Shown piece after piece: positions 25,327-34,271 of a stretch of DNA of 64,000 bases. Within the stretch, counting starts at the first letter, position 1, and every line of letters starts with the position of its first letter. The notes under the pieces are model-generated. The model saw nothing but the letters and a program-made list of their open reading frames with translations. It was not told where the DNA came from and did no database searches. Source of the stretch: Candidatus Bathyarchaeota archaeon A05DMB-5 (GTDB lineage Archaea; Thermoproteota; Bathyarchaeia; Bathyarchaeales; Bathycorpusculaceae); NCBI GenBank assembly GCA_019685655.1, contig JABFQP010000001.1, positions 186,001-250,000 on the forward strand. The letters are read 5' to 3'. The position numbers were made by a program, and so were the translations under genes.

Positions 25327-26667
25327 TCAATCTTTCATAGCTACGTTTAAAACATCAAGTTTTATAGGCTTCGCTTTGTTCTTGAGAAGTCCTGAAACGC
25401 TTGGAGTTGTTCTTCCATCATCTCCTGTCACCAATTCTTTAACGTAAAGCCCTCCTTGGCATCGTATTTTCATTTCAGCCTTTTTAGGCGACAAAACCTT
25501 TACTTTCACGTCATATATGTACTTTTCCCGTGTCAAATCTGCTCGCCTATGCAAAACACGTGTTGGCGTCTTTTGTTTGACAATGATATTTGTTAGTTTA
25601 TCTTCAAGAAGCCGCATATCTTCTTTCGTAATTTCATCTTCAAACTCAACTATTACACGGTATTCTTTCTGAGAAGATTCAGCCTTCTTCAACCTTCGAA
25701 CCGCATCCTTGTTTGAAAACTTTAGATTCGAGACTTCAACCTTACCTTTTGCATAAGCATTCACTTCATTTTCTAATTTCTTAAGGTCCAAGAACCGCTT
25801 CTTAGGTCTCGAAATTTCAATCACGAAAGGTCTGCCCTTGCCAAGCATGCGAGCATCAATGTCTTCCCTTCCAGAAGCATGAAACGATATTTTCGCACCA
25901 CCTGTCGCGTCCAAAAACAATTTCCCAATAATCTCCTCAACAGATTCCGGGTACATCTTCCCAGTCCAATTACATTTTTCGCAACCTTTTCCTCTGCAGT
26001 TCGAACAGAACCATTTTGACTGCGGTATGCCTCTGGCAAGTTTCTTGTAGCGCCCAGAAATGAAAAGAGGGTTCACTTGAAGCCCTATCTTATTAGTAAA
26101 TGGGTTAACAATCACAACCACATCAGGCTTCTTATGCTCCACAGCTTTCTCACTGCACGAAGCAATTTTCTTGCCCAGCATCCTTCCAAACGCGGTTCGC
26201 ATACTTTCAGCATAGATTGCTTCAAACTCGGCTCTAAACTCATCTTCTCGCTCCTCCACGGAAAGAGGTAATTCTACGCCTACCAAAAAGTTGTTATATT
26301 CATATTCCTCAAACTGCTTTACTGCTTTTTTTGCCAAGTCTTCAGTCATCTCAAATTTATTTTCGCATAAAAAACATACCTTAGGCAGATTTTTTTCCGG
26401 AACCTGCCTTTTCATTTTATGCAATATTTCTTTGGCTGTTTCAAAAAAACCGTTTGTCGCAAGAATCTTGAGGTTTCTAATGCCTTCTTTAGCTTTGGAA
26501 AGGGCTAACGCGTGCACTTCAAATGTCAATGCGAGTTTTATTGTTTTTCCTCGTTCGTCGTTTTCTACTCCATGCCCAAGCAGAGCAAATTGTCTTCCTA
26601 AACAATGGTCACACAAGGGATACTTTTCAAGCATTTTAAACGCTTTTTCTAAAACGCCAGAGCCCAT
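25327..26667 (-). CDS. pus10: tRNA pseudouridine synthase Pus10
   Basis: 446 residues. The N-terminal domain carries CDHCLGRQFALLG and a second CxxC at VCFLCENKF, a zinc-binding THUMP-related module. A further zinc pair appears in FCSNCRGKGCEKC. The catalytic core includes ASGREDIDARMLGKGRPFVIEI written in pieces as ASGREDIDARML and GKGRPFVIEI, with the nucleophilic Asp in DARML. Archaeal Pus10 makes pseudouridine at tRNA positions 54 and 55. It lies between srp54 and L21e, a common archaeal setting. Confidence 0.95.
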   Translation of the reverse strand: MGSGVLEKAFKMLEKYPLCDHCLGRQFALLGHGVENDERGKTIKLALTFEVHALALSKAKEGIRNLKILATNGFFETAKEILHKMKRQVPEKNLPKVCFLCENKFEMTEDLAKKAVKQFEEYEYNNFLVGVELPLSVEEREDEFRAEFEAIYAESMRTAFGRMLGKKIASCSEKAVEHKKPDVVVIVNPFTNKIGLQVNPLFISGRYKKLARGIPQSKWFCSNCRGKGCEKCNWTGKMYPESVEEIIGKLFLDATGGAKISFHASGREDIDARMLGKGRPFVIEISRPKKRFLDLKKLENEVNAYAKGKVEVSNLKFSNKDAVRRLKKAESSQKEYRVIVEFEDEITKEDMRLLEDKLTNIIVKQKTPTRVLHRRADLTREKYIYDVKVKVLSPKKAEMKIRCQGGLYVKELVTGDDGRTTPSVSGLLKNKAKPIKLDVLNVAMKD

Positions 26668-26697
26668 TGTAAGGTCCTTTCCAAACCATTGTGCGCA

Positions 26698-28032
26698 TTA
26701 CTTAAAATCAAGCGGTAAACCTTTCCCGAAGAACGGAAGCTTCTTCTTTCGTCTAAGCGACTTTAACATTTTACGCATCATCACGTATTGTTTCAGAAGT
26801 TCTTTCACTTCCTTCTCACTTGTTCCAGAGCCCCTTGCAACACGTTTTATTCTGGAAGCGTTGAAAATTTTTGGGTTATCCTTTTCTTCCGGCGTCATGG
26901 ACTGAATCATTACACGCCACTTTTCTAGGCGGTCTTCTGCAGTGTTCAGCATATCCTCAGGTATGTCATAAGACATGCCTGGAACCATCTTCAAAAGTTT
27001 ACGGAAAGTTCCCATACCCTTCATGGCTTCGAACTGTTCATACATGTCAGTTAACGTGAATTTGCCGCTTAGGATGGCTTTGGCTTTTTTCTCTGGCACC
27101 TTAATTTCTGCTTCGCGAACTTTTTCCAACAAAGTTTCAAGGTCGCCCATGCCTAGGAGCCTGCCAACGAAACGGGAAGGAATGAACGCCTCTATGTCTT
27201 CTACTTTTTCGCCGGTGCTGATGAACTTTATAGGAGCCCCAGTAGCTGCAACCGCGGAAAGAGCACCGCCACCTCGCGCTGAACCATCCAATTTTGTCAC
27301 GATAATTGAGCCTATAGGCGTGGCTTCATTGAAAGCTTTCGCTTGAACTGTTGCTTGTTGCCCGATTGTTCCATCAATCACAAGTACAATCTCGTCGGGC
27401 TTAATGTTTTTTTCAAGCATTTTCATTTCTTTAATTAGTTCCTGTTCCTCTTTGTGGCGCCCAGCAGTGTCAATTATCACAATTTCCTTATCGTTGAATT
27501 GTTTTAAACCGTCAAGTGCTATTTTAACAGGGTCCTTTGCTTTTGGGTCGCCGTATAGCGGCACATTTATCCTGTTTGCTAATTGTTGCAATTGCGCGTA
27601 TGCTCCAGGTCTGTACGTGTCAACGCATATTAGCGCTGGTTTTAATCCTCTCTTTTGATAGTATCTTGCAAGTTTAGCCGCTACAGTTGTTTTTCCTGAC
27701 CCTTGAATCCCCACAAGCATTATCACGTTGCGCTTTCCAGGTTCCACCGTTATTGGCGCAGGCTTTTCTCCGAGAAAACGAGTTAATTCTTCATAAACAA
27801 CTTTTATTACATGCTCGCGGCGTGAAATGCCCGGAGGAACTTTTTCTTTTAGAGCTCTTTCTTCTATTCGCTTGGAAATGTCAAGCACAAGTTTAACGTT
27901 GACGTCTGCTTGCAGCAGAGCCCTCTGTATGTCGCGTACAAGTTCTTTAACTGTGGCCTCATCTACGATGGATGCTTTGAAAACTTTTTTTAGGGCTTCG
28001 TAAAGTGTGGAGCCCAAGCGTTCTAGTGCCAT
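26698..28032 (-). CDS. srp54: Signal recognition particle GTPase SRP54 (Ffh)
   Basis: 444 residues: N-terminal helical N domain, Ras-like G domain with GIQGSGKTT (P loop), DTYRPGAYAQ, DTAGRH and TKLDGSARGGG, then the methionine-rich M domain from about residue 310 (MYEQFEAMKGMG, MVPGM, and the SRIKRVARGSG RNA-binding helix). It recognises signal sequences and delivers ribosomes to the Sec translocon; Sec61beta is encoded at 42.0 kb. The SRP 7S RNA was not found in this window. Confidence 0.97.
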   Translation of the reverse strand: MALERLGSTLYEALKKVFKASIVDEATVKELVRDIQRALLQADVNVKLVLDISKRIEERALKEKVPPGISRREHVIKVVYEELTRFLGEKPAPITVEPGKRNVIMLVGIQGSGKTTVAAKLARYYQKRGLKPALICVDTYRPGAYAQLQQLANRINVPLYGDPKAKDPVKIALDGLKQFNDKEIVIIDTAGRHKEEQELIKEMKMLEKNIKPDEIVLVIDGTIGQQATVQAKAFNEATPIGSIIVTKLDGSARGGGALSAVAATGAPIKFISTGEKVEDIEAFIPSRFVGRLLGMGDLETLLEKVREAEIKVPEKKAKAILSGKFTLTDMYEQFEAMKGMGTFRKLLKMVPGMSYDIPEDMLNTAEDRLEKWRVMIQSMTPEEKDNPKIFNASRIKRVARGSGTSEKEVKELLKQYVMMRKMLKSLRRKKKLPFFGKGLPLDFK

Positions 28033-28150
28033 GTTGTTTCTCCAAATTCTAAACAGTTTATGCTTTTAAATAGATATTCTGCTCTTTAAGCTTAACTTGC
28101 ATAACCTTTTTACGAGTCGCCTTTTAAAGGAGAAGGTTGAGGGTTAAAGT

Positions 28151-28900
28151 TTGAATGAAGAAGTTAAAATTGTAGAGAAAAAAGAGATTTCACCTAACGC
28201 TACACTGGTGTTTGGTTTTCCAGATGTTGGATTGGTCGGCGTCATCGCAGCATCGCATTTGATAGAAGAACTTAAAGATTTTGAAGAAGTTGCGTTTATG
28301 GATTCAAAGTTGCTACCGCCGATAATCGTCTTGCATGAGGGCTTGCCGCATTCTCCGATAAGAATTTTTGGAAACAATGAAGCCTTGTTAGCTGTTTCTG
28401 AAACTGCAATATCTGCAGACATTATTTATCCAGTGATGAATGCGTTGATTGAATGGGGAAAAAGCAAAAATGTTAAGATGATGGTTTCATTAAGCGGCAT
28501 TCCAATACAAGACAGGCAAGACGTTCAAGAGTTGAAAGTTTTTGCTGCAGCGTCGAACCCAGACACGCTGAAAATGGTGCAAGATAAAGGCATAGAAATA
28601 TTGAAGGAAGGGTACATGGTTGGTCCCCAAGCACTTATGCTTCAAAGATGCGCGACTATGGGTTTACCAGCAATAGCATTACTTGCGCAATGTTTCCTTA
28701 ACTATCCAGACCCTGAAGCTGCAGCGGAAGTGTTAAAGGGATTAGCAAATGTCACCGAAGTAAAAGTGGATGTTTCAAAACTTCTGGAAAAAGGCGAAGA
28801 AATTCGTTTAAGAGCCAGAGACGTTATGAGACGAACACAGCAAGAGATGACTAAAATGAAGAAAACGCAAGAATACGACATTCCATTGTATGTTTCTTAA
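28151..28900 (+). CDS. PAC2 family protein, second copy
   Basis: 249 residues from TTG 28151, which has GAGGG seven bases upstream. The core has ATLVFGFPDVGLVGVIAA, a GIPIQDRQD loop and a final coiled-coil-like helix. This is the archaeal PAC2 type often annotated as proteasome assembly chaperone. It differs from the copy at 78-851, which has GLPGLGIVGKIA at the equivalent loop. The two-gene unit with the small heat-shock protein immediately downstream (13-base gap with a strong SD) points to protein quality control. Confidence 0.88.
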   Translation: MNEEVKIVEKKEISPNATLVFGFPDVGLVGVIAASHLIEELKDFEEVAFMDSKLLPPIIVLHEGLPHSPIRIFGNNEALLAVSETAISADIIYPVMNALIEWGKSKNVKMMVSLSGIPIQDRQDVQELKVFAAASNPDTLKMVQDKGIEILKEGYMVGPQALMLQRCATMGLPAIALLAQCFLNYPDPEAAAEVLKGLANVTEVKVDVSKLLEKGEEIRLRARDVMRRTQQEMTKMKKTQEYDIPLYVS

Positions 28901-28913
28901 GGAGGAAATGTGA

Positions 28914-29357
28914 ATGTCTAGCAGAAGAAGGCGTTCAATCTTCGACTTGATTGATGAATACTTTGACGAATGGGAAGAATTGTTCGAAAGGTTTGGAGAA
29001 CAATTAGCGGAAAGACCAAGCTGGAACCAGAAAACTTGCGCCGTGGAACCACTTCGTGACATGATAGTGACGCCGACAGAAGTGATAGTAACTGTTGATT
29101 TGCCCTACACAGAAGAGAGCACAGTGCAAGTTAAAGCGTTAGACGAAAAAACTCTTGAGATATCAGCGAAGATGAAACGAAAAATACGCCTCGAAGAACT
29201 GGGTATAACACACTACAAAGGCGAGTTCCAAACATTCCATTGCCAAACGCGTATTCCAGTACCTGTGCAGATGGATAAAATGGCAATACGTTTCAAAAAG
29301 GGAATATTAGAAGTGTGCATTCCCCGCAAACATGAATACGCAATCCCGGTGGAATAA
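28914..29357 (+). CDS. Hsp20/alpha-crystallin family small heat-shock protein
   Basis: 147 residues. The N-terminal 45 are acidic and aromatic (FDLIDEYFDEWEELFERF). The alpha-crystallin domain runs from about 50 to 140 with VIVTVDLPYTEES, LEISAKMKRK and the RIPVPVQMDKMAIRFKKGILEV region ending in a beta strand. The terminal AIPVE could act as the I-x-I/V oligomerisation tail. AAGGAGG lies eight bases before the ATG. It would hold unfolded proteins for refolding and is co-transcribed with the PAC2 gene. Confidence 0.87.
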   Translation: MSSRRRRSIFDLIDEYFDEWEELFERFGEQLAERPSWNQKTCAVEPLRDMIVTPTEVIVTVDLPYTEESTVQVKALDEKTLEISAKMKRKIRLEELGITHYKGEFQTFHCQTRIPVPVQMDKMAIRFKKGILEVCIPRKHEYAIPVE

Positions 29358-29362
29358 ACGTA

Positions 29363-29422
29363 GAAGCCTCAGCCCATAAATGTCTTCACAAATCAGACGG
29401 CTCTTCTCGCATCATCGGCTTC
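29363..29422 (-). ncRNA. Candidate archaeal C/D box sRNA
   Basis: Read on the minus strand from 29422: terminal stem GAAGCC, one base, C box ATGATGC (consensus RTGATGA, last base differs), a 12-base guide, D' box CTGA, TTT, C' box GTGAAGA (one mismatch), a 10-base guide, D box CTGA, and GGCTTC, which closes the stem perfectly. Total 60 bases. Box order, guide lengths and the short D'-C' spacer all fit archaeal C/D sRNAs that direct 2'-O-methylation. It lies in the gap between hsp20 and a small membrane-protein gene. Targets were not identified; the call rests on pattern only. Confidence 0.55.
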
Positions 29423-29516
29423 AATAAACACAAGACTAAACGAGAAAATAAACTTTGATGGAAAGTTTTAACAATAAGATATGCTAACTTCTAGAAACAG
29501 CTAATGGTGAAAATTC

Positions 29517-29714
29517 ATGGCAACTGAACGTGCTATTCAATTTGCTGTATTTGCTCTTTTGCTTGTAGGTTTAGGCGGTGTTAGCGCTTGGGCAAGTTAC
29601 ACGTATGTCACGCCTGAGGTATTGAAATTTGCTGGCATCGCACTAAGTTGGGGAATAATTCTTCTGGTTCTTTACTTAGGCTTCAAAAAGCTCAATTGGG
29701 AATGGTGGAGTTAA
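29517..29714 (+). CDS. Small two-helix membrane protein of unknown function
   Basis: 65 residues, not recognised. Two hydrophobic helices can be seen: residues about 8-28 (QFAVFALLLVGLGGVSAWA) and about 36-55 (FAGIALSWGIILLVLYLGF), joined by a short loop, with a C-terminal aromatic WEWWS. GGTGA lies about nine bases before the ATG, supporting translation. It is separated from hsp20 by the candidate sRNA and overlaps the convergent GNAT gene by four bases. Confidence 0.65.
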   Translation: MATERAIQFAVFALLLVGLGGVSAWASYTYVTPEVLKFAGIALSWGIILLVLYLGFKKLNWEWWS

Positions 29715-30235
29715 TTAAGTAACAAACCCATCACCAGTTCATCATGATATTTACCGTCTTCGCCAAAGTATGCATCCTTCATTATTCCTTCAATTTTGAA
29801 GCCAAACTTCTGATAGAGATGAACAGCGATTTTGTTATCAGCGACAACATGTAAACTTACTCGGTGCAATCCTTCATCTTTCGCAAGTTTCATGAGCCTA
29901 GCAAGCATTGCGGTTCCTAATCCCATGTTATGAAAGTTTTGGTGAAGATACATTACCAAATCACCTGTTCCTTTTCTTCGTGCATTAGGATTCTTGAAAA
30001 TCTGTGCATGCCCAACAATGTTATCCTCATGTAAAGCGATTAAGGCTATAATATTTTGAAGATTACTAAACCAGCCCCTTTCAAGTCTTTCCCTATTGTA
30101 AGGTGGCATTCCCCAACGTACAGCATCGTCCGAAAGAGATTCGTACATCTTGATAAGTCTCTCTTTATCATCTATCTGAAACTTTCTAATTAGAACCGTT
30201 CTGCCGTCCTTTAACTTGACCTTTTCAGCGGGCAG
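29711..30235 (-). CDS. GNAT family N-acetyltransferase (probable CTG start)
   Basis: About 174 residues. The acetyl-CoA-binding segment NFHNMGLGTAMLARLMKLAK and the terminal ADNKIAVHLYQKFGFKIEG identify the GNAT fold. Only one standard start exists (ATG 30148), but it would cut off conserved-looking sequence VKLKDGRTVLIRKFQIDD that forms the first beta strand. In frame, CTG at 30233-30235 lies nine bases after GGAGGT, and a stop codon is found a few codons further upstream. I therefore place the start at CTG. Substrate unknown. Confidence 0.85.
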   Translation of the reverse strand: MPAEKVKLKDGRTVLIRKFQIDDKERLIKMYESLSDDAVRWGMPPYNRERLERGWFSNLQNIIALIALHEDNIVGHAQIFKNPNARRKGTGDLVMYLHQNFHNMGLGTAMLARLMKLAKDEGLHRVSLHVVADNKIAVHLYQKFGFKIEGIMKDAYFGEDGKYHDELVMGLLLN

Positions 30236-30311
30236 GAATGTGTAACCTCCAGTAAAGAGTAACTACCAAGGTGTCTCATTTCATTCGATGCCAAAAGTTC
30301 AATCTTTCATT

Positions 30312-30704
30312 TTATTTTGTTCTTACTATTTTGATTTTGCCCAGTATCCGCCAATACTCGATTTCAACGCCAGCAGCAATTTTCGCCTTCAACTCTTCCT
30401 CTTCAGGATAAGGAGCATCAAAATACTCGTAGGTTTCCAAGTCCATTATTTGAATGCTTGAAGGAGTAACAGCGTAAACTTGTCCACTGCGTTTTTCAAT
30501 TATTGGAACTTCAGCGTTGGCGTCCACAGGTTTTACAATGCTCCTTTTTACGCCGTCAAAAACGCCAATGGCTACGATTCTTGCTTTGGCAGAACCATGT
30601 TTTCCAGGTTTTGATTTGGTTATATCGACTATTCGGCATGGTTCGTTATCGACAATCATGTATCCGCCTACACGCAAGCTTCCAACATCAACTGGTTTGC
30701 TCAT
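30312..30704 (-). CDS. eif5a: Translation initiation factor aIF5A
   Basis: 130 residues. The hypusination loop SKPGKHGSAKARI carries the lysine modified to hypusine or deoxyhypusine, between two SH3/OB-like domains. aIF5A relieves ribosome stalling at difficult peptide bonds. Length and both domains are normal. It diverges from the NAD kinase gene; the 85-bp gap contains the two promoters. Confidence 0.96.
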   Translation of the reverse strand: MSKPVDVGSLRVGGYMIVDNEPCRIVDITKSKPGKHGSAKARIVAIGVFDGVKRSIVKPVDANAEVPIIEKRSGQVYAVTPSSIQIMDLETYEYFDAPYPEEEELKAKIAAGVEIEYWRILGKIKIVRTK

Positions 30705-30789
30705 TCACTCACCAACTGCTCACGATTTTCATCCACAGCAATTTTAAACAACACCCATATATAGATTAAGGTGCCGCTAATACAAAACG

Positions 30790-31635
30790 GTGAAGCCATT
30801 GTTCAAAAGCGTCGGACTGGTTGCCCGTTTTGACAAAAAACCAGCCATAAAACTTGCTGAAGACTTGGCTAATTACTTGAGAGAAAAAGGATTAGAAGTA
30901 TTTGTAGAGGACACACTAGCAAACAAGGCAAGCATAAAAGGAAAAACCATTCCACTTGAAAAAATGAAAACTGATTTCATAATAACAGTTGGCGGCGACG
31001 GCACCATCCTACGAACATGCGTCGCCATTCCAAAGCCAGAACCGCCAATACTCACAATAAACATGGGTATTCGGGGTTTCCTAACAGAAGTCGAACCAAA
31101 ACAAGCCTTTGCCGCTATAGATAAATGCTTAAAGAAAGAATTCGAAATTGAAAAATGCATGAAACTTTCGATAATGGCGGATGGCACAAAGTTTCCCGAC
31201 GCCTTAAATGAGGTATTAATTGTAGCCGACGAACCAGTAAAACTGCTTTACACACGCATTCTCAAAGATGGACAACCAATCTTAGGCTCCCAAGCAGATG
31301 GCTTAATGGTTTCCACACAAACCGGCTCAACAGGATATTCGCTTTCGGCAGGTGGCCCAGTGCTGGACCCAAATGTAGACGCATTTGTTTTAACTTCCAT
31401 ATGCGCCTTAAGCGTTTTCCGCTCGATTGTCTTTCCAGCAAATTCCAATTTAACTATTGAAGTCGTTAGACCAAGAAAGATTCTAGTAATAATTGATGGC
31501 CAGCATCGGCAAATTATAAATTCCAAACTTCCACGCGTTACGGTCACACGCTCAAAATATGAAACTTCTTTTATAAGGTTCAGAGAGAACTTTTACCATC
31601 GCCTCAGAAGCAGACTTCTCTTTAAAGGAGTTTGA
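30790..31635 (+). CDS. nadK: NAD kinase
   Basis: 281 residues from GTG. The GGDGT motif at about 68-72 (TVGGDGTILR) and the second nucleotide motif TGSTGYSLSAGGP are both intact. The enzyme phosphorylates NAD to NADP. The 3' end overlaps the next gene (Nob1-like) by four bases, so the two are translated together. NAD synthetase is encoded at 49.7 kb. Confidence 0.95.
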   Translation: MKPLFKSVGLVARFDKKPAIKLAEDLANYLREKGLEVFVEDTLANKASIKGKTIPLEKMKTDFIITVGGDGTILRTCVAIPKPEPPILTINMGIRGFLTEVEPKQAFAAIDKCLKKEFEIEKCMKLSIMADGTKFPDALNEVLIVADEPVKLLYTRILKDGQPILGSQADGLMVSTQTGSTGYSLSAGGPVLDPNVDAFVLTSICALSVFRSIVFPANSNLTIEVVRPRKILVIIDGQHRQIINSKLPRVTVTRSKYETSFIRFRENFYHRLRSRLLFKGV

Positions 31636-32174
31636 TTGACAACGTGAATAGAAAAGTTATAGTTTTGGACACATCGGCTTTCGTGGCTGGATTCGACCCA
31701 TTTTCTATAAGCGAGGAACAATATACCGTGCCAATGGTTAGAGAAGAAATCTTCGGAAGCTCAATGTCTTGGGTCAGATTTAAAACAGCAATGGAAAGCG
31801 GAAAGTTAAAAGTGAAAATGCCAGAAGAGAACTTCCTCAATAAAGTTAAAGTGTCAGCAAATGTCATCGGCGATGCATTTTTCCTTTCAGATGCTGACCT
31901 TCAAGTTTTGGCATTGGCTCTAGAGCTTAAGTCGCAAGGATGCACTCCATTAGTTGCCACAGACGATTACTCCATACAAAACGTTGCAAATCAAATGGGC
32001 ATACCTTTTGCTTCCCTAGCAACTTTTGGCATACGCTTCCGATTACAATGGATAAGGTATTGCCCCGCATGCCATAAAAGGTATCCGGCTAATTATAAAT
32101 ACGGAAAATGCGAAATATGCGGTACAGAGTTGAAAAGGAAACCATTAAGAAAAAAGAGCTTAGACCAAGGATAA
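31632..32174 (+). CDS. nob1: Nob1-like PIN-domain endonuclease with zinc ribbon
   Basis: 180 residues. The PIN domain starts VIVLDTSAFVAG with the first catalytic Asp near residue 13; later acidic residues are in SDADLQVLALALEL and VATDDYSIQNVA. A C-terminal zinc ribbon CPACHKRYPANY/CEICGTEL completes the Nob1 architecture. Nob1 makes the final cut at the 3' end of small-subunit rRNA. The start is uncertain (TTG 31632 or GTG 31644), with AAAGGAG close upstream of both. Confidence 0.9.
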   Translation: MIDNVNRKVIVLDTSAFVAGFDPFSISEEQYTVPMVREEIFGSSMSWVRFKTAMESGKLKVKMPEENFLNKVKVSANVIGDAFFLSDADLQVLALALELKSQGCTPLVATDDYSIQNVANQMGIPFASLATFGIRFRLQWIRYCPACHKRYPANYKYGKCEICGTELKRKPLRKKSLDQG

Positions 32175-32232
32175 TCATCAACAATATAAGAAAGTGTGGA
32201 GTTTAAAATTTGAAAAATGTTGAGGTTTAGTC

Positions 32233-32808
32233 ATGAGCACAATTGAACGTAAAACCATTTACTTCAAGAAAGCAGGCGCTCAGAACACAGATGCACTGCT
32301 TAAACTTGTCAAAGATTACATAGAAAAAGAAGACATAAAAAACATAGTAGTTGCATCAACAACCGGCGAGACAGGAGCAAAAGCATCCGAAATCTTCAAA
32401 GGCTACAATGTCGTCGTGGTAACTCATTGCCACGGTTTCCGTCAACCCGGAGAAACCGAGCTACTAGAAGACCATAAGAAGGAAATTCTGGCGAATGGAG
32501 CGAAAATCTTCACAGGCATTCATGCCCTAAGCAGTGTAGAACGAGCAATCCGCAAAGATTTCAGCACAATCCAGCCTTTAGAGCTTATTGCAAACATCCT
32601 CAGACTCATGGGAGAAGGAACAAAAGTATGCGTAGAAATCGCCTTGATGGCTGCAGATGCAGGCTTAATTCCAGTCGACAAGGACATAGTGGCTATTGCT
32701 GGAACTGGAAGAGGCGCAGACACCGCACTACGAATTCAACCAGCTAACGCCGCGAGGTTCTTTGAACTGAAAATCAGAGAAGTAATAGCAAAACCACTTG
32801 AGTTCTGA
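32233..32808 (+). CDS. Pyruvate kinase alpha/beta-domain-like protein
   Basis: 191 residues. NIVVASTTGETGAKASEIF and VTHCHGFRQPGETEL, then VAIAGTGRGADTALRI, match the stand-alone proteins related to the C-terminal alpha/beta domain of pyruvate kinase (COG1751). No catalytic barrel is present, so it is not a pyruvate kinase. The role is unknown; the conserved TTGETG loop may bind a phosphate-containing ligand as in the allosteric site of pyruvate kinase. It follows nob1 by 58 bases. Confidence 0.85.
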   Translation: MSTIERKTIYFKKAGAQNTDALLKLVKDYIEKEDIKNIVVASTTGETGAKASEIFKGYNVVVVTHCHGFRQPGETELLEDHKKEILANGAKIFTGIHALSSVERAIRKDFSTIQPLELIANILRLMGEGTKVCVEIALMAADAGLIPVDKDIVAIAGTGRGADTALRIQPANAARFFELKIREVIAKPLEF

Positions 32809-32891
32809 ACAAACACTAGAGCTGAAGTTTCAATCAATCTTTGTTAAGTTCATTTGTTGTAAGGATGAACTCCAAAGGATACGTTTAACCG

Positions 32892-34166
32892 TTGAATTTT
32901 GCTGAAAAGTTGAGGAAAGAATTTTCATTCTTCCGAGGAAACTACCTAATACTCATTATAAGCTGGATTTTGATGGATTTCGCTCATGAACTCCCAGGAA
33001 CATACTATCCCGACTATGTCATTCAACTCGGCGGAAGCGCAACAATCCTTGGAGTAATAATGCTTGTTTCTTTGCTAACATTAGCTTCCGTTCAGTTTTT
33101 GGGAGGATACTTAGCGGACAAATATGGAAGACGATGGCTTGTATCAAGCTTAACCTTCGGAGTTGCCCTTTCATTCATTTTTTACGCGATTGCTCAAAGC
33201 TGGGAACTCATTCTAGTCGGAGCCGTAATACAAAACCTATGCCTACTATACCAGCCAGCCTTAAACGCTCTAATGGCTGATTCGTTGCCGCCGGAAAAAC
33301 GTGGAATGGGATTTTCTGTGCTTAATTTAATAATGAGCGTTTCAACCACTCCTGGTCCTGTTATTGCACTGTTTTTAGTGACCGCTTACGGTTCCATAAT
33401 GGGTATGAGAATTGCCTATACTATTGTTATATTTCTATATCTCGCAGCTGCTATCGTGCGCCTAAAATTGAAGGAAAGCATCAAGACCGCCGAGAAAATA
33501 AGCATAAGAGAAGCACTACGAGCATATCCAAAAGCCATAAAAGAAGGAATAAACGTATGGAAAACAGTGCCACATTCGACACGGTTTCTATTTTTCTCTG
33601 AATTAATTATGCGTTTTTCAATTGCGATGACTCAAACGCTGTTCATGGTTTATGCTTTTTACGTGCTCCGGATAGGAGGCCCGCGTGAAGTTGACCCGAC
33701 TTTTCAGTTGGCTCGCATAAATTGGGGTTATGTCATGATTGCTCTTTTCATCTGCATGATATTCTTGTCTTTGCCCGTAGGCAGACTAATTGACAAAATT
33801 GGCAGGAAAAGACCTTTACTAACAGCGAACCTTCTGATGATTCCAGCCATATTATTGTTTATTTTCGGAAATTACTTAACACTCTTCATATCCATGCCAC
33901 TCGCTGGGTTCTCAATGCTTCTTGGTTTTTCGTCTTATCAAACAATGTATGCTGACCTTGTTCCACAATCAAAACGAGGAAAAATAACGGGTTCAGCTAA
34001 CTTTTTCGCTTATATATTAATGGCTTTAGGTGCTGGTTTGGGCGGATTCTTGTATGATGATGTATCTCCTATGCTTCCGTTTTTGCTCACAGCCATTTTT
34101 GCAATTCCTTCTACAGTGTTGATATTATTTGTGCAAGAACCAAAACCGGAAGAAAGACAAGCGTGA
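32892..34166 (+). CDS. Major facilitator superfamily transporter
   Basis: 424 residues from TTG, with about twelve membrane helices. The loop between helices 2 and 3 has GGYLADKYGRRWLV, the MFS signature, and the equivalent of the second half has VGRLIDKIGRKRPLL. Substrate cannot be predicted. A hairpin-forming repeat GTTCAT/ATGAAC lies just upstream at 32848-32870. The next gene is convergent, 105 bases away. Confidence 0.88.
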   Translation: MNFAEKLRKEFSFFRGNYLILIISWILMDFAHELPGTYYPDYVIQLGGSATILGVIMLVSLLTLASVQFLGGYLADKYGRRWLVSSLTFGVALSFIFYAIAQSWELILVGAVIQNLCLLYQPALNALMADSLPPEKRGMGFSVLNLIMSVSTTPGPVIALFLVTAYGSIMGMRIAYTIVIFLYLAAAIVRLKLKESIKTAEKISIREALRAYPKAIKEGINVWKTVPHSTRFLFFSELIMRFSIAMTQTLFMVYAFYVLRIGGPREVDPTFQLARINWGYVMIALFICMIFLSLPVGRLIDKIGRKRPLLTANLLMIPAILLFIFGNYLTLFISMPLAGFSMLLGFSSYQTMYADLVPQSKRGKITGSANFFAYILMALGAGLGGFLYDDVSPMLPFLLTAIFAIPSTVLILFVQEPKPEERQA

Positions 34167-34271
34167 TTCGCATAATCTTGATGATCAACCGCTTCATTAA
34201 GAGAAAGCTGTGTTAGAAGAAAAATGAAGATGTAGATTATGGTTGTTAAAAGATTGGTGGAGAAACTTCTG

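Noticed and set aside
32848-32870. GTTCAT/ATGAAC hairpin as a terminator or riboswitch
   Set aside because: Short stem, no T-run at the end, and no known ligand motif.
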